Source: Bryum argenteum (lineage: Eukaryota; Streptophyta; Bryopsida; Bryales; Bryaceae). Taken from it: 64,000 nt of DNA. The translations under genes were made by a program, and so were the position numbers. The stretch is from NCBI GenBank assembly GCA_037043015.1, contig CM073322.1, positions 29,868,864 to 29,932,863 of the forward strand. Direction: 5' to 3'. The notes beneath the pieces were generated by a model. It worked only from the letters and a program-made list of their open reading frames with translations. It searched no databases and was not told the origin of the DNA. Below are positions 24,401-36,000 of this stretch, piece by piece. Within the stretch, counting starts at the first letter, position 1; each line of letters opens with the position of its first letter.

Positions 24401-26518
24401 GTGACCGTCTTCAAGTTAAATGCCATAGTTGTAAGTCCTCATTTTGCCTCTTGATGTGAAGACTAACCAACATGAGAAATAGCAAAACGAGGCTACTATG
24501 AGGTTTCGTGACAAAGTTCTCGGTCAATAATGCTCGATGATGCCTCAAAAGTATGACACCAGAACGCTGAAGACAAGATAATAAGAAAGACCCTGCTCTA
24601 CTTTTATATGGTTGCAGATTATGCCCGATTGAGGTTATAGAGTCGTCTCGTAGAATTACTGAGGAGAGTAAGATTTGTTGCTATGGGTGCTGCTCCAAAA
24701 GCACCTCTTTATCAATGTCTTCATAGGACATACACCTGGTTGTCCTTGGAGCTGTAAGACATATGATTCAATTCTCAGTTTATGAAATGAGAGAATTGAG
24801 GTGGTTGTGTATGTGGCAGGCCTGTACAGTACGTTCATATTCAAGAAGTCAAATCGTGTTGTGCGCCCTTCATCGTACTTGGATTACCTGGTGTCTACAG
24901 ACGGCTTTCAGTTTGACAAAGATTTAGAAAAGCGTAGCCTCAAGGCGGACTCGTCACCTGAAATGTCTCTAGATTACTTGATTACATTTGAAAGCACTCC
25001 GCAAGAATCTTCCCCAAGAAGCAAGAGAGGAGTGTTTCCGTTGTCCAGTGGAGAAGAGCTTATATGTTCCCCAGAGGATCCATCTGACGCAGCCAGGCTA
25101 AAAATGGAGCCACCACCAGTGGAAACTGTACAAGATTCAGTGTCACCAACCGGAAGGGTCTGTGAATCGCATCCTCAGGTCACAGATACCCCACTTTTCG
25201 ACCATTTCTCTCCTACAGTCAAGGTACTAAGTGACACAGATCACCAACTTCACTTTCAGAATCTTGATCATTTCGTGGAGGAGAAGGTTTCTGAGCTTGA
25301 GGAGAGGAACACAAGTGCTGCAGCTTCACCTGAAGAGGACTTTGAGGGTGTTCAAGAGTATTTCGAGAGGCAAGAAGAGGAGAAAGAGACGGAGCTTCAA
25401 GCTGGTGAAAATTGTGATGATCAACACCTGGAGGATGAAATGCCACATGAAGAGACGGTTCAAGAGGAGGTTGCTGCAAGTCCTGAGAGGGCTTCTACAT
25501 CCAAGAAGGGGAAGAAGAAGAAAAAGAAACGAACTGCACGCTTCTGCCCTACAGTAGTCGACCCAGCAGTGACGGGTCAAACCTGCAGTGTCAATTATCA
25601 GAGCGAGGTCGAGCAAGACGTCGTCCATGATCGAGAACAAGAAGATGATCTTTCGGTCCCAGAGCCGCCTCCATTTCAAGTTTACCAAAGAAAAAAGCGA
25701 GCCGAAGCAGGGCTGAGTGACGTTGTAATACAGGAGGCCAGCTTCAGTACTAATACAGGAAGTCTACGTGCACTTCGGCCTCGAAAATATAGCTCCGTTG
25801 TCGACCCTAAATTGACACCAGGTAGACAGAGCTGAACCGAGAGCTCCTTATATATATTAGCCTGTACTGCAAGTCTGTAACTGGCTCTTGTGGGTCACGA
25901 AAGCAACCTGGTAATGAGTGTCCAAATTGTAAAAAAAGGGGTAATTTCTGCTCAGTGTCACTCAATGCGTGGTGCACATTCGCCAGTTGTACATAAACTA
26001 AATAGTGTCTACTGAGCAGCATTGACCCGCAATGTGTAAATCTCCGTCATGGACATTCCATACATCCAATAAGCCAGTAAGCATACTGCCATCTGTGCAA
26101 TTTGAGCGCTGTGAGGGTTCGAGTCCTATATTTCTTACGTTCGAGTACCTGGCTGATACTTTCAGCAGTGACGAAAGGAAGTCGCAGCACTAAAGTCGAC
26201 AAAGGCTGGGCTGGAAACAGCAACAGCTCGATTGTAAATGACGAGCCTGGTGACTTCATCAGTGATGGGGCACCGACTGGTGGGCGCGGAAGAGCCCGAG
26301 CTGGCAAGGCAAGGGCTACCTCCATACAGCTCAAAGACGTTCAGGTTTCCCACGATATTGCTAATGGACGACGCTCAACGAGGTCTTGCAGCAGCAATAT
26401 CATTCCAGGTATTGGCGATGACAGCAGTGAGTTGCCTCAAGGAACGTCCGCAGAATCCAGCACGATGGTCATTCGCATGACGAGAATGCGAAGCTCTAAT
26501 CTACGAAGCTCTTTCTAA
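21464..26518 (+). CDS. mRNA cap guanine-N7 methyltransferase 2-like protein, eleven exons
   Basis: Exons: 21464-21628, 22045-22123, 22379-22473, 22682-22750, 22867-22976, 23203-23316, 23628-23720, 24075-24143, 24267-24379, 24820-25821, 26166-26518. They sum to 2262 nt, 753 residues. The enzyme methylates the cap guanine at N7 using S-adenosylmethionine, in the nucleus. The SAM fold is clear: motif I VCDLFCGRGTDT (from about 56), YIGLD with the acidic residue at about 82, then LLNPGGYFFGTTPDSSTIW, IFGSRYQLRF, HFPSFIR and LTEFYDDYR. This order matches Arabidopsis At3g52210 rather than the main cap methyltransferase. ATG 21,464 is the first in frame after an upstream stop. Residues from about 312 form a long low-complexity acidic tail with a Lys block (about 530-540, a likely nuclear signal). 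If the last intron is retained, the frame ends at 25,835 instead. Confidence 0.93.
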
Positions 26519-27048
26519 AGCTTACCACAGTCCTTCGGTCTCAGCCCACTTACATCATTGGGACTGGCTAAGATCACATGAGAGGTATCCACTTTTCTGT
26601 GTAATCAATATGTAAAAAAACCTAGTAATCATGTACGTCCAATAAGGAGAAGCGGAATTAATTTTGGCTTGAGCTCATTTAGACCATTCAGTCCACCCTT
26701 TCTAAACTCGTTACCTTTCTCATTATTAAGTAATCTACTTGGTCATCATGCACCACCCGTAATGTACATGATTCTTTTATGGAAGCAGTCTCGATCATGT
26801 GCTGCTGCTGTTTCCTTGGTTTCTCTTCCGAGGAGGGAAGATCGTGTGTGCACATCAATTTACTACAATGTTGAGCGTAGTTGAGTGTAATTAGTGTCTA
26901 ACCTTACCATGTATAATGTCTAACCTATTGTAGAAAGTTCACTATAAAAACATGAATGGTGTCAAGTGTTTCAAGTACTTGAGAGCACAATTGAATGTAC
27001 ATCACTTGGTCAATGTAAGTCACAAATAATGTCAAATAATGTCTCACT
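26519..27048. other. Downstream spacer of the cap methyltransferase gene
   Basis: Probably the 3' UTR followed by AT-rich DNA. No coding sequence is supported. Confidence 0.45.
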
Positions 27049-27323
27049 TTAACCCCTAAAGGTCTAAGAAAGCGGAAATCGCTTTTTGGATTTCCGAAGG
27101 GAGAAAATTCAGCCAACTTTGACCATTATAAATTTATAATCTCAAAATTGGAGAAACATTAATGGTTCAAATTTGACATTCAAGAAAAGGGTCAAGTTAA
27201 CTTCAAGATCCTACGGTTGGATCTTCTAATCAATGCTTAGATTGGGTTCTTTTGCACCTGAATTAGAAGAAGGTTCTTTTTGATAATTTAAACAATTTTG
27301 TATCAAGGACCTTTAGGGGTTAA
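27049..27323. mobile_element. TTAA MITE family C, 275 bp
   Basis: The ends TTAACCCCTAAAGGTC and GACCTTTAGGGGTTAA are inverted copies (one mismatch) with TTAA at each boundary. The interior shares the word 'caagatcctacggtt' with the family E elements, so families C and E are related. No transposase. Confidence 0.85.
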
Positions 27324-28849
27324 GTGCCTTGGTAGTGACATTGAAAGTGACTTCGTATTGGTATTTAGCAAAACTAAAATAGACTCCTCAAAACAAGCCA
27401 TTAGGGTGAGTTTTGAATAGGAGGTACATCTCAGGTTTAAAGGCATTTTCATCATCAAAGCAAGTGCACTTCTAAAAAAGGCCATTAGGGTGAATCCTGA
27501 AGTTTATAGAAGGTATATGAAAGCTTTAAAGATTCAATTTCATCGTACTCATCATAAACATTTCAGATTGTACCAACTTCAAATGTAAGTTATAAGATTA
27601 AAAACAATCATAACATGTACTTCAAATGAGTACGAAGAGTAAAATACCTAATCATATAAATTTAGTCATTTTGAACAACATGACTACTGCATTTTCTAGT
27701 AAGAAAAAATATGTTTTTCTACTAGTGAGACAAAATGAATATGGCTATGCAAAAGGTTGGTCTTGTCAATATGATATAAAATAACTCATGTTTATTATCC
27801 TTATGCTATCTTACTACTGAAAAACTCAACAAATGTGTTTAAAAAAGAATCCAAACTCTCGAAGCATTCCATAATTGCTAGTAAGAAGAACTACCACGGT
27901 AAGTCAAAGACCAGCCCAAATGTCTCCAATGAAATTAAGAGAGGACCCCTTGATGAATAAGACAAGCCTTGAAAAGTGCCACCTCAATATTGTGCAACAT
28001 TACTCGAGTAAAATAACCACACTTGGTAAATCTTCCTATTGAAAGAAAAGCGTGACTTTTGGTTTGGGTTTTGGATTATCGAACTTTTAGTCAAAGATAG
28101 TAATATCAAACGAGTCATACTTTATTATATGGGTCTGCAAATTTTACTACTCCTTTAGTAATCTTGATTCAGGGCCGAACCTAACTGATTTTGTTCAAAG
28201 TGAGTTTGGATGAAGGAGTTATAGCTCTTCAAAGTTTCTTCCCTTCATACAAAATTAGAAAAACAACATTGGAGACGTTTGGGGATTAAAGAAAAAAATC
28301 TCTTTGAAGTTAAATTGCCACAAACTCCATGACAAAAGTAAAGTCCAAAACCAATAAAAATAGACTCCAAAACCAAACACTTTCCACTAATATGTGTACT
28401 ATGTCCTCATGAACCCTTGAAGTGAGACAACAAAAATTAGACTCAAATAGGAATTAGACTCCAATAGATAGGTAGTGTGTAAGTCCAACGACAATTGTAG
28501 CAAATGTAGCTCCTCAAGGACCATAAGTATTTTCAAATTTTTTAGTCTCAATAGTCTTTGCAAATGCAATACCAAAAATTCTCAATTAAGGAACTTTCCA
28601 ACTACTAATTTGTTAAGTCTTATACTAAGATCACACTTTTCTAAATAAATTCATGAAATCAAAATAGGTTCACAAATGGGCTTAAAGTAGTAAAACATGC
28701 CATATTATACAAACCACAAAACAAAAACTCTTTGCACAATTATGCATGCCTATATTTGATAACATCTTAAATAGATAAGAAATTTTATTATTGAAATTAA
28801 ACCTATTCAAAAACTAGATAAAAAAGTTTTGACTCTTCAAAGTTTTAAC
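27324..28849. other. AT-rich spacer with a diverged MITE end
   Basis: No gene is seen. The stretch about 28,200-28,300 ('gttatagctctt', 'cttcat', 'caacattg') parallels 29,465-29,536, which ends in GGGGTTAA. It is probably an old right end of the same element family. Confidence 0.4.
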
Positions 28850-29075
28850 TTAAGGCCGCCTTGCACGAGAGGCAAAGCCAAGCATGGGGCCAATGGGAGC
28901 CAAAATAGAGCCCTTTGATTGGTTGAAAAATCTGAAATTGGCCCAAGGGGCCTTTCATGGGGAGTAAAGGCCTATTTTTCGAAACATTATTTTAATGCTT
29001 GGGGGACAAGATCTGACACGGCCCGTGCGCCAAAAATTTGGAGATACAAGAATGGAAGGCTGTTTCCAAAATCCC
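28850..29075. repeat. Dispersed repeat family F, copy 2
   Basis: This segment matches 4545-4790 in word order ('gcacgagagg', 'catggggccaa', 'gggggacaag', 'ggagatacaagaatgg'). Moderately diverged, non-coding. Confidence 0.6.
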
Positions 29076-29464
29076 TTAGATTTATTTTTTTTGTAAAAAA
29101 TCATTCTTTCCACAAAGGAGCACTATTAGATGGTGACTCAATCTGGACGGGACACTATTCCTCTTCTTTTCTTTCACTATCATTCTTTTCTACTTGTTAA
29201 TTCTTATCTTCTTCTTCTTCTTGTTTGAGCGTTTATTGCAATTTCTTGGTTTTTTGCTAGATTTTTTGAAATAGAATAAAAGGTTCGTCTTCTCAAATCC
29301 CCGGATGGAGTAGGGAGGATTATGATGCTTCGCATAGAGCTTGTAGTTTGAAATCCCACGCATTTCAGCCATTTACATATTTGTCATAGCAAAACCTACA
29401 CAAACTAGATTACATTTGGGACTCAACCCAAGTAATCTAGTCTAAAATGAAGTCCAGATGAAGA

Positions 29465-29536
29465 AGTTATAGCTCTTGAATTTTGCAGCCTTTCATCCGG
29501 ATGTAATTTTTCAACATTGTGGGCACTTAGGGGTTA
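29465..29536. mobile_element. Right end of a TTAA/CCCC-type element
   Basis: The sequence ends in CACTTAGGGGTTAA, the reverse complement of the CCCCTAA left ends seen elsewhere in the window. I could not place a matching left end with confidence. After the TTAA, 'cacattttataaca' recurs inverted beside the TTAACCCCTAAAGG end near 30,434, so these ends may belong to nested insertions. Confidence 0.45.
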
Positions 29537-29772
29537 AGGCACATTTTATAACAAATCTAAGTTTCTCTCTAAAAGGACTTTAGAGAGAACCAACTTTTGT
29601 TGACTTGTTCACAGAGACACATACATGGTTTGCAAAGTTTTGTTACAAAATTGATGCGGCTCGTCCTGCAGAATTTGCCTCAAAGGGAAACCGGCTCGTC
29701 CACTGGAAATTGCCTCAATACTCTGGATTGTTGATGAGTCCTTTACAATTTGATCAAAAAAGTAATATTCTG

Positions 29773-29998
29773 GGGTAAGCGTTCGTAGCAGCTACCAAGG
29801 AGGATGGAGGAGGGGTAATGAGCCCCCTAATTTTTTGATGTATAGACATTAAATGCCATGGAGTAGGCTTCCAAGGGTAACTTGGCGTCGTAGACCTCAA
29901 ATTTGAATTCAAAATTATCAAAAACGGTCTTGGGAGGTCCCCACAGATTCTAGGGTGCCTCCTTGGTAGCTGCCACGAATCATTGCCCGTAGAACTCC
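29773..29998. mobile_element. MITE with about 30-bp terminal inverted repeats
   Basis: The left end carries 'gtagcagctaccaaggagg'; the right end carries its near reverse complement 'cctccttggtagctgcca'. They bound a non-coding segment of roughly 226 bp. I cannot identify a target-site duplication. It is followed at once by a long T homopolymer. Confidence 0.7.
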
Positions 29999-30001
29999 GC
30001 T

Positions 30002-30008
<7 letters not shown>

Positions 30009-30048
<40 letters not shown>

Positions 30049-30072
30049 TTTATTTTATTTTTTTTTTTTTTC
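30009..30072. repeat. Poly(T) tract
   Basis: A T homopolymer of about 60 bases with a few interruptions. It may be the tail of a reverse-oriented retroposed copy, but no body is identifiable. Confidence 0.8.
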
Positions 30073-30917
30073 TTTCTTACACAAATAAACGAAATTCTTT
30101 ACTCGAGAGATAAAATATAAGGGCTTCCTTTGCCATGTTGGAACATATGACTTCCTAATCCATTCGATGAGATAGTCTTGGATAAGAAATTTCATTTAAA
30201 TGATAGTATTCTAGGTGTCATGTTGATACCAAAATCTAAATCACTTATTGCATCAAGATGGGTTGTGTAATATCATCTCTCTTTTGGGATGGCAATGCTT
30301 ATGCATTACAACTACACCACTTCGAGCCCAAAAATGGCCAAAATTCACATATCTCTCACCACTTTTCCAACCACCCTAAACTTGCTAATTTATAGAATAC
30401 GGAGCTATTTGAATTGAATGACCAATTTGGGCCTTAACCCCTAAAGGCCCAAGGGGTTTGAGAAAAACACTAAGATGTGTTATAAAATATGCATTTCATA
30501 ACTCCTATGAAGTAATACGTGTACCGAAAACAATATGATGACCTTAATGTCTAAATTAAATCTATAAGGTTGAACTTCCTAAAATAGTAACTATTTCTTT
30601 TATGTTGAATCAAAGACACTAAAAGTTTGAAAATCAATATCAATCAGAATCAATAAATTTCTTTCATTACTAATTGGAAATTGATATGATTGGCCAAAAT
30701 CACATATTTCATGATAACAAAGAGTGAGGCCACCAATAACCTACAATGAACACCATTAGTTTCCCAAAATGATACATTTTCTAGCACTAAGAAAACCTTG
30801 CCATGTTTGTGTTTGAAGGCTTATTGTGCACAATCTGTTACCCCAAATGAGAATTTGTTAATTGAATGTGATTCCCAACTTACCAAACTTTCAGAAAGTA
30901 AAAAAACTAATACTTTA

Positions 30918-30919
<2 letters not shown>
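30073..30919. other. AT-rich spacer with one TTAACCCC end
   Basis: No gene is seen. TTAACCCCTAAAGGCCC at about 30,435 is another terminus of the TTAA element group, without a clear partner. Confidence 0.4.

Positions 30920-30995
<76 letters not shown>
30920..30995. repeat. (TA)n microsatellite
   Basis: About 37 uninterrupted TA units. The 'YIYIYI' open frames through it are artefacts. Confidence 0.98.
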
Positions 30996-30996
<1 letters not shown>

Positions 30997-31079
30997 TCAA
31001 GCCTCTTTCATGTATCACTTTTAAGGAACAAGGAAAATACCATAGTATTAATGTGTCATATAAACGTTAATATGACTTT

Positions 31080-31566
31080 TTGGACACAATACTGTCACAT
31101 CAGTAAGGTATAACTATATCTTTATTGTTGATGCTCCTACCTTAAAAGGGTCTGCCATATGCACCAAAGTAAATCCATGAGCTAATCTACAAAGAACACA
31201 AGCAACTATCTTCTTAATCTCTAACTGTGGCCTAACTTGGTGAACACAAGTACTTTTCAAGAAAGGAGTCGACATTTTCAATAAGTTGTTGAAAGCGGGA
31301 AAACTCATTCTATAAAAGTGCTTGAATTTGTGATGATGCATATTCTCACTTGATCTCCACACTACTCTCTCCACATAATTCCAATGTGTGGATTCCCTTG
31401 GCTCAACCCAAAAATTCTTAATGACTTTTGACCTTTTTCTTTTATTGAGCCAAACTAAAAGAGGAAGAAGATGGAGAGTTAAAAAGGAAAACTTGCATAC
31501 TTTTAACACATGACGTGCTGTAGAAATGCTACTAATAGAAAAGGTCATGAGCATAGAGAGAAACAT
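31080..31566 (-). pseudogene. PIF/Harbinger-type transposase fragment
   Basis: A minus-strand frame of 150 codons contains YRMSFPAFNNLLKM, then a Leu-rich helical stretch (KKIVACVLCRLAHG) and FKVGASTIKI. This is the HARBI1/DDE_Tnp_4 layout 'FRMS..TF..LL...R....VAI.L.RLA.G.....A..FGVG.STV'. Only the N-terminal helix-turn-helix-like part is present. The frame closes just after STIK, and the DDE catalytic domain that should follow does not appear before the (TA)n tract. It is a truncated, dead copy of a plant DNA transposon. Confidence 0.75.
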
Positions 31567-31764
31567 TCAAATTAGCACAACTTGAGTTTGAAAAGAAGGC
31601 TCCATCTTCTTTTAAAATTGAACACAATGATGACAAGTAGTTAAAGATTTAAACCCTAAACCCCTAATTGATACAAATTTCCTATCACCTACACGAATAT
31701 AATACTAACATCAAAACACCTTTAAGATAAAATAAGTATAGAAAAAATAAAAAAAGGAAGAAAT

Positions 31765-31766
<2 letters not shown>

Positions 31767-31813
<47 letters not shown>
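31767..31813. repeat. Poly(T) tract
   Basis: A run of about 47 T residues following an A-rich segment. Confidence 0.95.
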
Positions 31814-31817
<4 letters not shown>

Positions 31818-31895
31818 AAAAAATAAAAAAATGAAAGAGAGTATCAAAACTCCAAAAGAAGGAGTATGAGAGTACAGAGACTCTCTTTTCAGGGG

Positions 31896-32225
31896 TTAAC
31901 CCGAAAACGCCAACGGGGTCTGAAATGGGCAGCCTAAATCATAGCATCTTTTGGACTTGGGCTTCATGAAAAGTGCACTTTTTGAATGTGGGCATCATGA
32001 ATAAACTAATCAATGATGAGCTTGCAACCTCTTACAAGGTTACGCACAACCCCCAACTACCTACCACAATCTTTTCAAAGCACAAATGATTCATACGAAT
32101 TGTGATTTGAACTGAAAATTTTGTGAATGCATCATAAGAAGGTGATTAATTTGACATCAAAATATAAGTGAAAAGTTGATTACAGACAGAGCTACACAGA
32201 AGATTCTGTTGGGGTCAGAGGGGTC
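31896..32225 (+). mobile_element. TTAA MITE family A, copy 3
   Basis: It begins TTAACCCG and follows the family A order (GGGGTCTGAAATGGGCAGCC, 'cttgggcttcatga', 'acctaccacaatc', 'gacatcaaaatataag'). The right terminus is lost or badly diverged near 32,225. The four G residues just before TTAA suggest it landed at the end of another element. Confidence 0.75.
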
Positions 32226-32264
32226 GTGGCAGGAGAAGACCTTTCGACCCGAGAAAAGCGGCAG

Positions 32265-32442
32265 TATGATACTGTAGCGGAATGAGCATTCTCATGGACT
32301 CATGGACCCCACACCGCCTTCGTTCACCATCTGCCAATCCGATGAAACCAGCATATGATACTGTAGCGGAACGAGCATTCTCATGGACTCATGGACCCCA
32401 CACCGCCTTCGTTCACCATCTGCCAATCCGATGAAACCAGCA
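32265..32442. repeat. 89-bp tandem duplication in the presumed promoter of the 33-kb gene
   Basis: Two nearly identical copies (32,265-32,353 and 32,354-32,442) beginning 'tatgatactgtagcgga' and ending 'gatgaaaccagca'. They lie about 600-770 bp upstream of the next start codon. The base composition resembles genic rather than repeat DNA. Confidence 0.9.
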
Positions 32443-33033
32443 TAGGACTCCCACTCAGTTCCGCAAATCAGAAGTTGTGACAGTGCTTACCTCCGGCTAC
32501 TCACCTGCCTCCTGAACTTTTGTCTAACAAGGCTGTACGTTGTCTCACTGCTCACGTTTCGAGCTGATTGCAAATTTGTAAGTAGCAGCATTTTCAGGTG
32601 TGTTTAGGAGAGACGTACGTAGATGATGTTTCACTCACTGGATCATCTTGCTTCCTTTCAATCCTTTTTCGGTTGAGAATCTATGCAGTTTTCGGGATCA
32701 CTGGTTTGATTGTTGGAAACATACATTACTTAGATGACTTTATATTAGAATTGTGCTAGAGCAGCGTTGACCTGACGAATTTCAATTACGTGCACAAATG
32801 GGTTCCTGGAGGTGATTAATTGGTATTGCCCCTGTGCTTTGAATCTTGGCGCTCCGGATTACAGGATGTAATTGATTCTGTTCTCGGTGTAATCCGTTCT
32901 GTCGTCGTACATTTTGATTTTGATTTTCCTTTTGGGTGTTGTTATCTCAACTTGAAAAGTAGCTGATTTCTTCCTAACACTTCTTGTGTTCCGCTAGTCG
33001 ATACGCAGTTTCTTCTTCAGACTCTTCGCAACC

Positions 33034-36000
33034 ATGTCGCAGACGAAAGGCATCAGTGGTGAGTTATCATTTCCTACCATCTTTCACTTTCCTCTGTAAG
33101 TCCTTATCATACTCCTGTACCTGAAATTTTCGTATATTTGAAGATCTGAAGTCTAAGAGGACTCATGGTCGTCTCTCAGATGATTTTCTAGTTTCATTTT
33201 AAACCTAATGGAACGATTACTCTTACACTGTTCCGTTCAGATGATTCAAGCATCACTTCTATCAACAATGAGCATCAAGACGACGTCCAAACCTCGCCAC
33301 CATTGATGGCGAAAACTCTGTTTACCGACTCAGGTGAGATTTTTGTATAATTTGAGTCTGAGTTTGCATGGTGATTGTGTGCTCCATCCATAGCTGCTTC
33401 GAGGAACGTGATGCTTTGAATGCGGAGCTTCCTGCTTTTTGTTTGGCCATGGAGATGCATGTTGATTACAGTTTTCTCCTTGATATGCATCTCACCATTT
33501 TCGAATCTCAGATATCCATGGCGTGCTAGTGTCAAAGGCCGATCCAAAGAAAAGTGAGCTGCCCGGAGAACCACCCAATCATTTGGATGAACAGGTATTA
33601 ACTCTCATTTTTTCTTGATAACTGTGGTTCAATTTGCTGGGTATGGCATATCTAACTTAGAACCGACTTCAGGTAAGTTTTGGTGCCAACTTTGCACAAC
33701 TAGGTGCAAGATGATGTTTTCTGGGCTCCACGTTCAGCGGTTGACTCTAGATATGCTAAGAAATTACATCATTATGAGTTCGGTACCCCAATATTCATCA
33801 ATATCCTTTCCAGTATGGATACTTTTGTGCAATTGAATCTCAGTGATTTCGTCATTGTGGACAGGAACGGGAAGGCAAAGTACGTGTCTGGGAGTTGAAT
33901 CTGGTGGCAGTTCTGTTCGGAATTGTTGACCATGAGATCCTCATCGATATCGTCACAAGACAAGTAACGTTTCTTTCAAATGTGAGAGGATGTTCTTATA
34001 AGCGATGCTGGACCCCTGAATACGTTCCGAAAGTTGAAAGGATGATCGAGAAGCTTTCTCGAGGTTGCAAATTGGACGAGATCATCTCCGGAGAAAAGGA
34101 TCTGGTTTTTCTTCGGAAACTTCTGGAGCACATACTGGACTCCGAAATCGTCTCGTCAAGCCGTGGTAATACTTCACCTCTCCCTTGTTGCAATGCCTGA
34201 GTACGTACTTTATAACAGCATCATTCACACCATGTTGGTGTAATGTCATTGAATATCAAATTCACGAGTGACCTGTATCGAGCGCACTTCCGTGAAAAGT
34301 TTGTCGATTTAGTGCAACGGGGGACGGCAGTCGTACGTACGACTACAATAGACGAGATAGAGTCGACTAACTCATTCCTTCTAAGAACCTTACCGGCATT
34401 TCCTTTTCCCGTCTGAGTACTCCTTCCATAGCGGATTCGAGGAACGTGATGCTTTGAATGTGGAGATTTATGCTTTTTGTTTGGCCATGAAGATGCATGT
34501 TAATGACAAGTGTGATTACAACTTTCTCCTTGATATGCATCTCACCATGTCTGAATCTCAGATATCCATGGCGTGCTCGTATCGAAGGTTGATCCCAAGA
34601 AAAATGAGCTGCTCGGAAAACCATCCAGTCATGTGGATGAGCAGGTATTTACTTTCAGTTCATCGTAATAACTGTGGTCCAAATTGTTGGGTATGACATA
34701 TCCAACTTACAACAAATTTCAGGGACTTTTTGGTTCTCATGATGTTTTCTGACCTCTACCTTTAGCTTCTACCGTTAGCTGTTGACCCTAAGTATCTATA
34801 ATTCTGTTAGAATGGTAGTATTCCAAGCACCCTTTTGTCACACCAACTTGCAAATGTATACTTCAAATATATTGTGTTGCTCAAGTTCACTCTTAATTTT
34901 TCAAAAATACAAATGTTAACATGGGCTTCAAATTCTGTATCATCACATGGTTTCTAGATGTCTATCTTGAAAGTTTTGACCCGTCTTTTTTACTAAATAT
35001 AGTAAATCTAATGAAATTATTGATCCTTAGATATGCTAAGGAATTACATCAGTGGGAACTTCTTTAAACACAAACATGGACAAGTTTAGGTATAAGATCT
35101 TACGGTTACATACTTGATTAAGTCAAAAGTTGAAAACTTTCATCTTGCAATGAAAGCGAGTAGTTTTGAGGAATTTTGGCACTTTTGGGGGTTTTCGACT
35201 TTAGGGGTTACATGAATTCCCAGAATTTTCTGTACCTTAAAATTCATCGCTGTTCTTTTCCCCTGTTCTTTTCCCTGAAGGTAGCTTTGTGCAATTGGAT
35301 CTCACTGATTGCGTCATTGTGGGCAGGAACCGGAAGGCGAAGTACATGGCGTGTTGGATCTAGCGGCAATTCTGTTGGGAATTGTTGGCCATGAGAACCT
35401 CATCGCTATCATCCTCAGACAAGTAACGTTTCTTTCGAATGTGGGAGGATGTTCCCATCATCGACACAGGACTCCTGAATACGTTCCGAAGGTTGGAGAG
35501 ATAATCGACAAGCTGTTGCGAGGCTCCGGATTGGACGAGATCATCGTCGAAGAAAAGGACCCGGTGTTTCTTCGGCAACTTCTGGAGCACATACTGGACT
35601 CCGAAATCATCTCGTCAAGCATCGGTATTACTTCACTGCTTGAATACTCTGTTACAACAGATGTCGGTAAATGTGCTTTACGACCTATCTCGAATTTTAG
35701 TGCCAATTCCGTGAAAAGTTGCCAAATAGTTACAGCGGAGGCGGCGATCTGACCTAGAATCACAATTGACGACATCAAGTCGACTAACTCATCCCTTCTT
35801 AAGAACCTTACAGGCATTTCAGTGAGAATGATTCTATTATTTTCACTAAGCCGAATAAGTCATTCAAATATAAGACACTCTCGGTGGGAGTGAAAAGCCT
35901 AGTGAAGTACCACACTTTTCGAGATTGTATCTTGCCATTTGTCTCGAGCTATCTAGCTTATCCTTCAGAGCGAAGGATCTCATTTGATACCATTTTCTTC

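Noticed and set aside
26105-26125. GGTTCGAGTCC, a tRNA T-loop-like word
   Set aside because: It lies in the last intron of the cap methyltransferase gene with no A box or cloverleaf around it.
30798-31070. Open frames with YIYIYI runs on both strands
   Set aside because: Produced by the (TA)n microsatellite.
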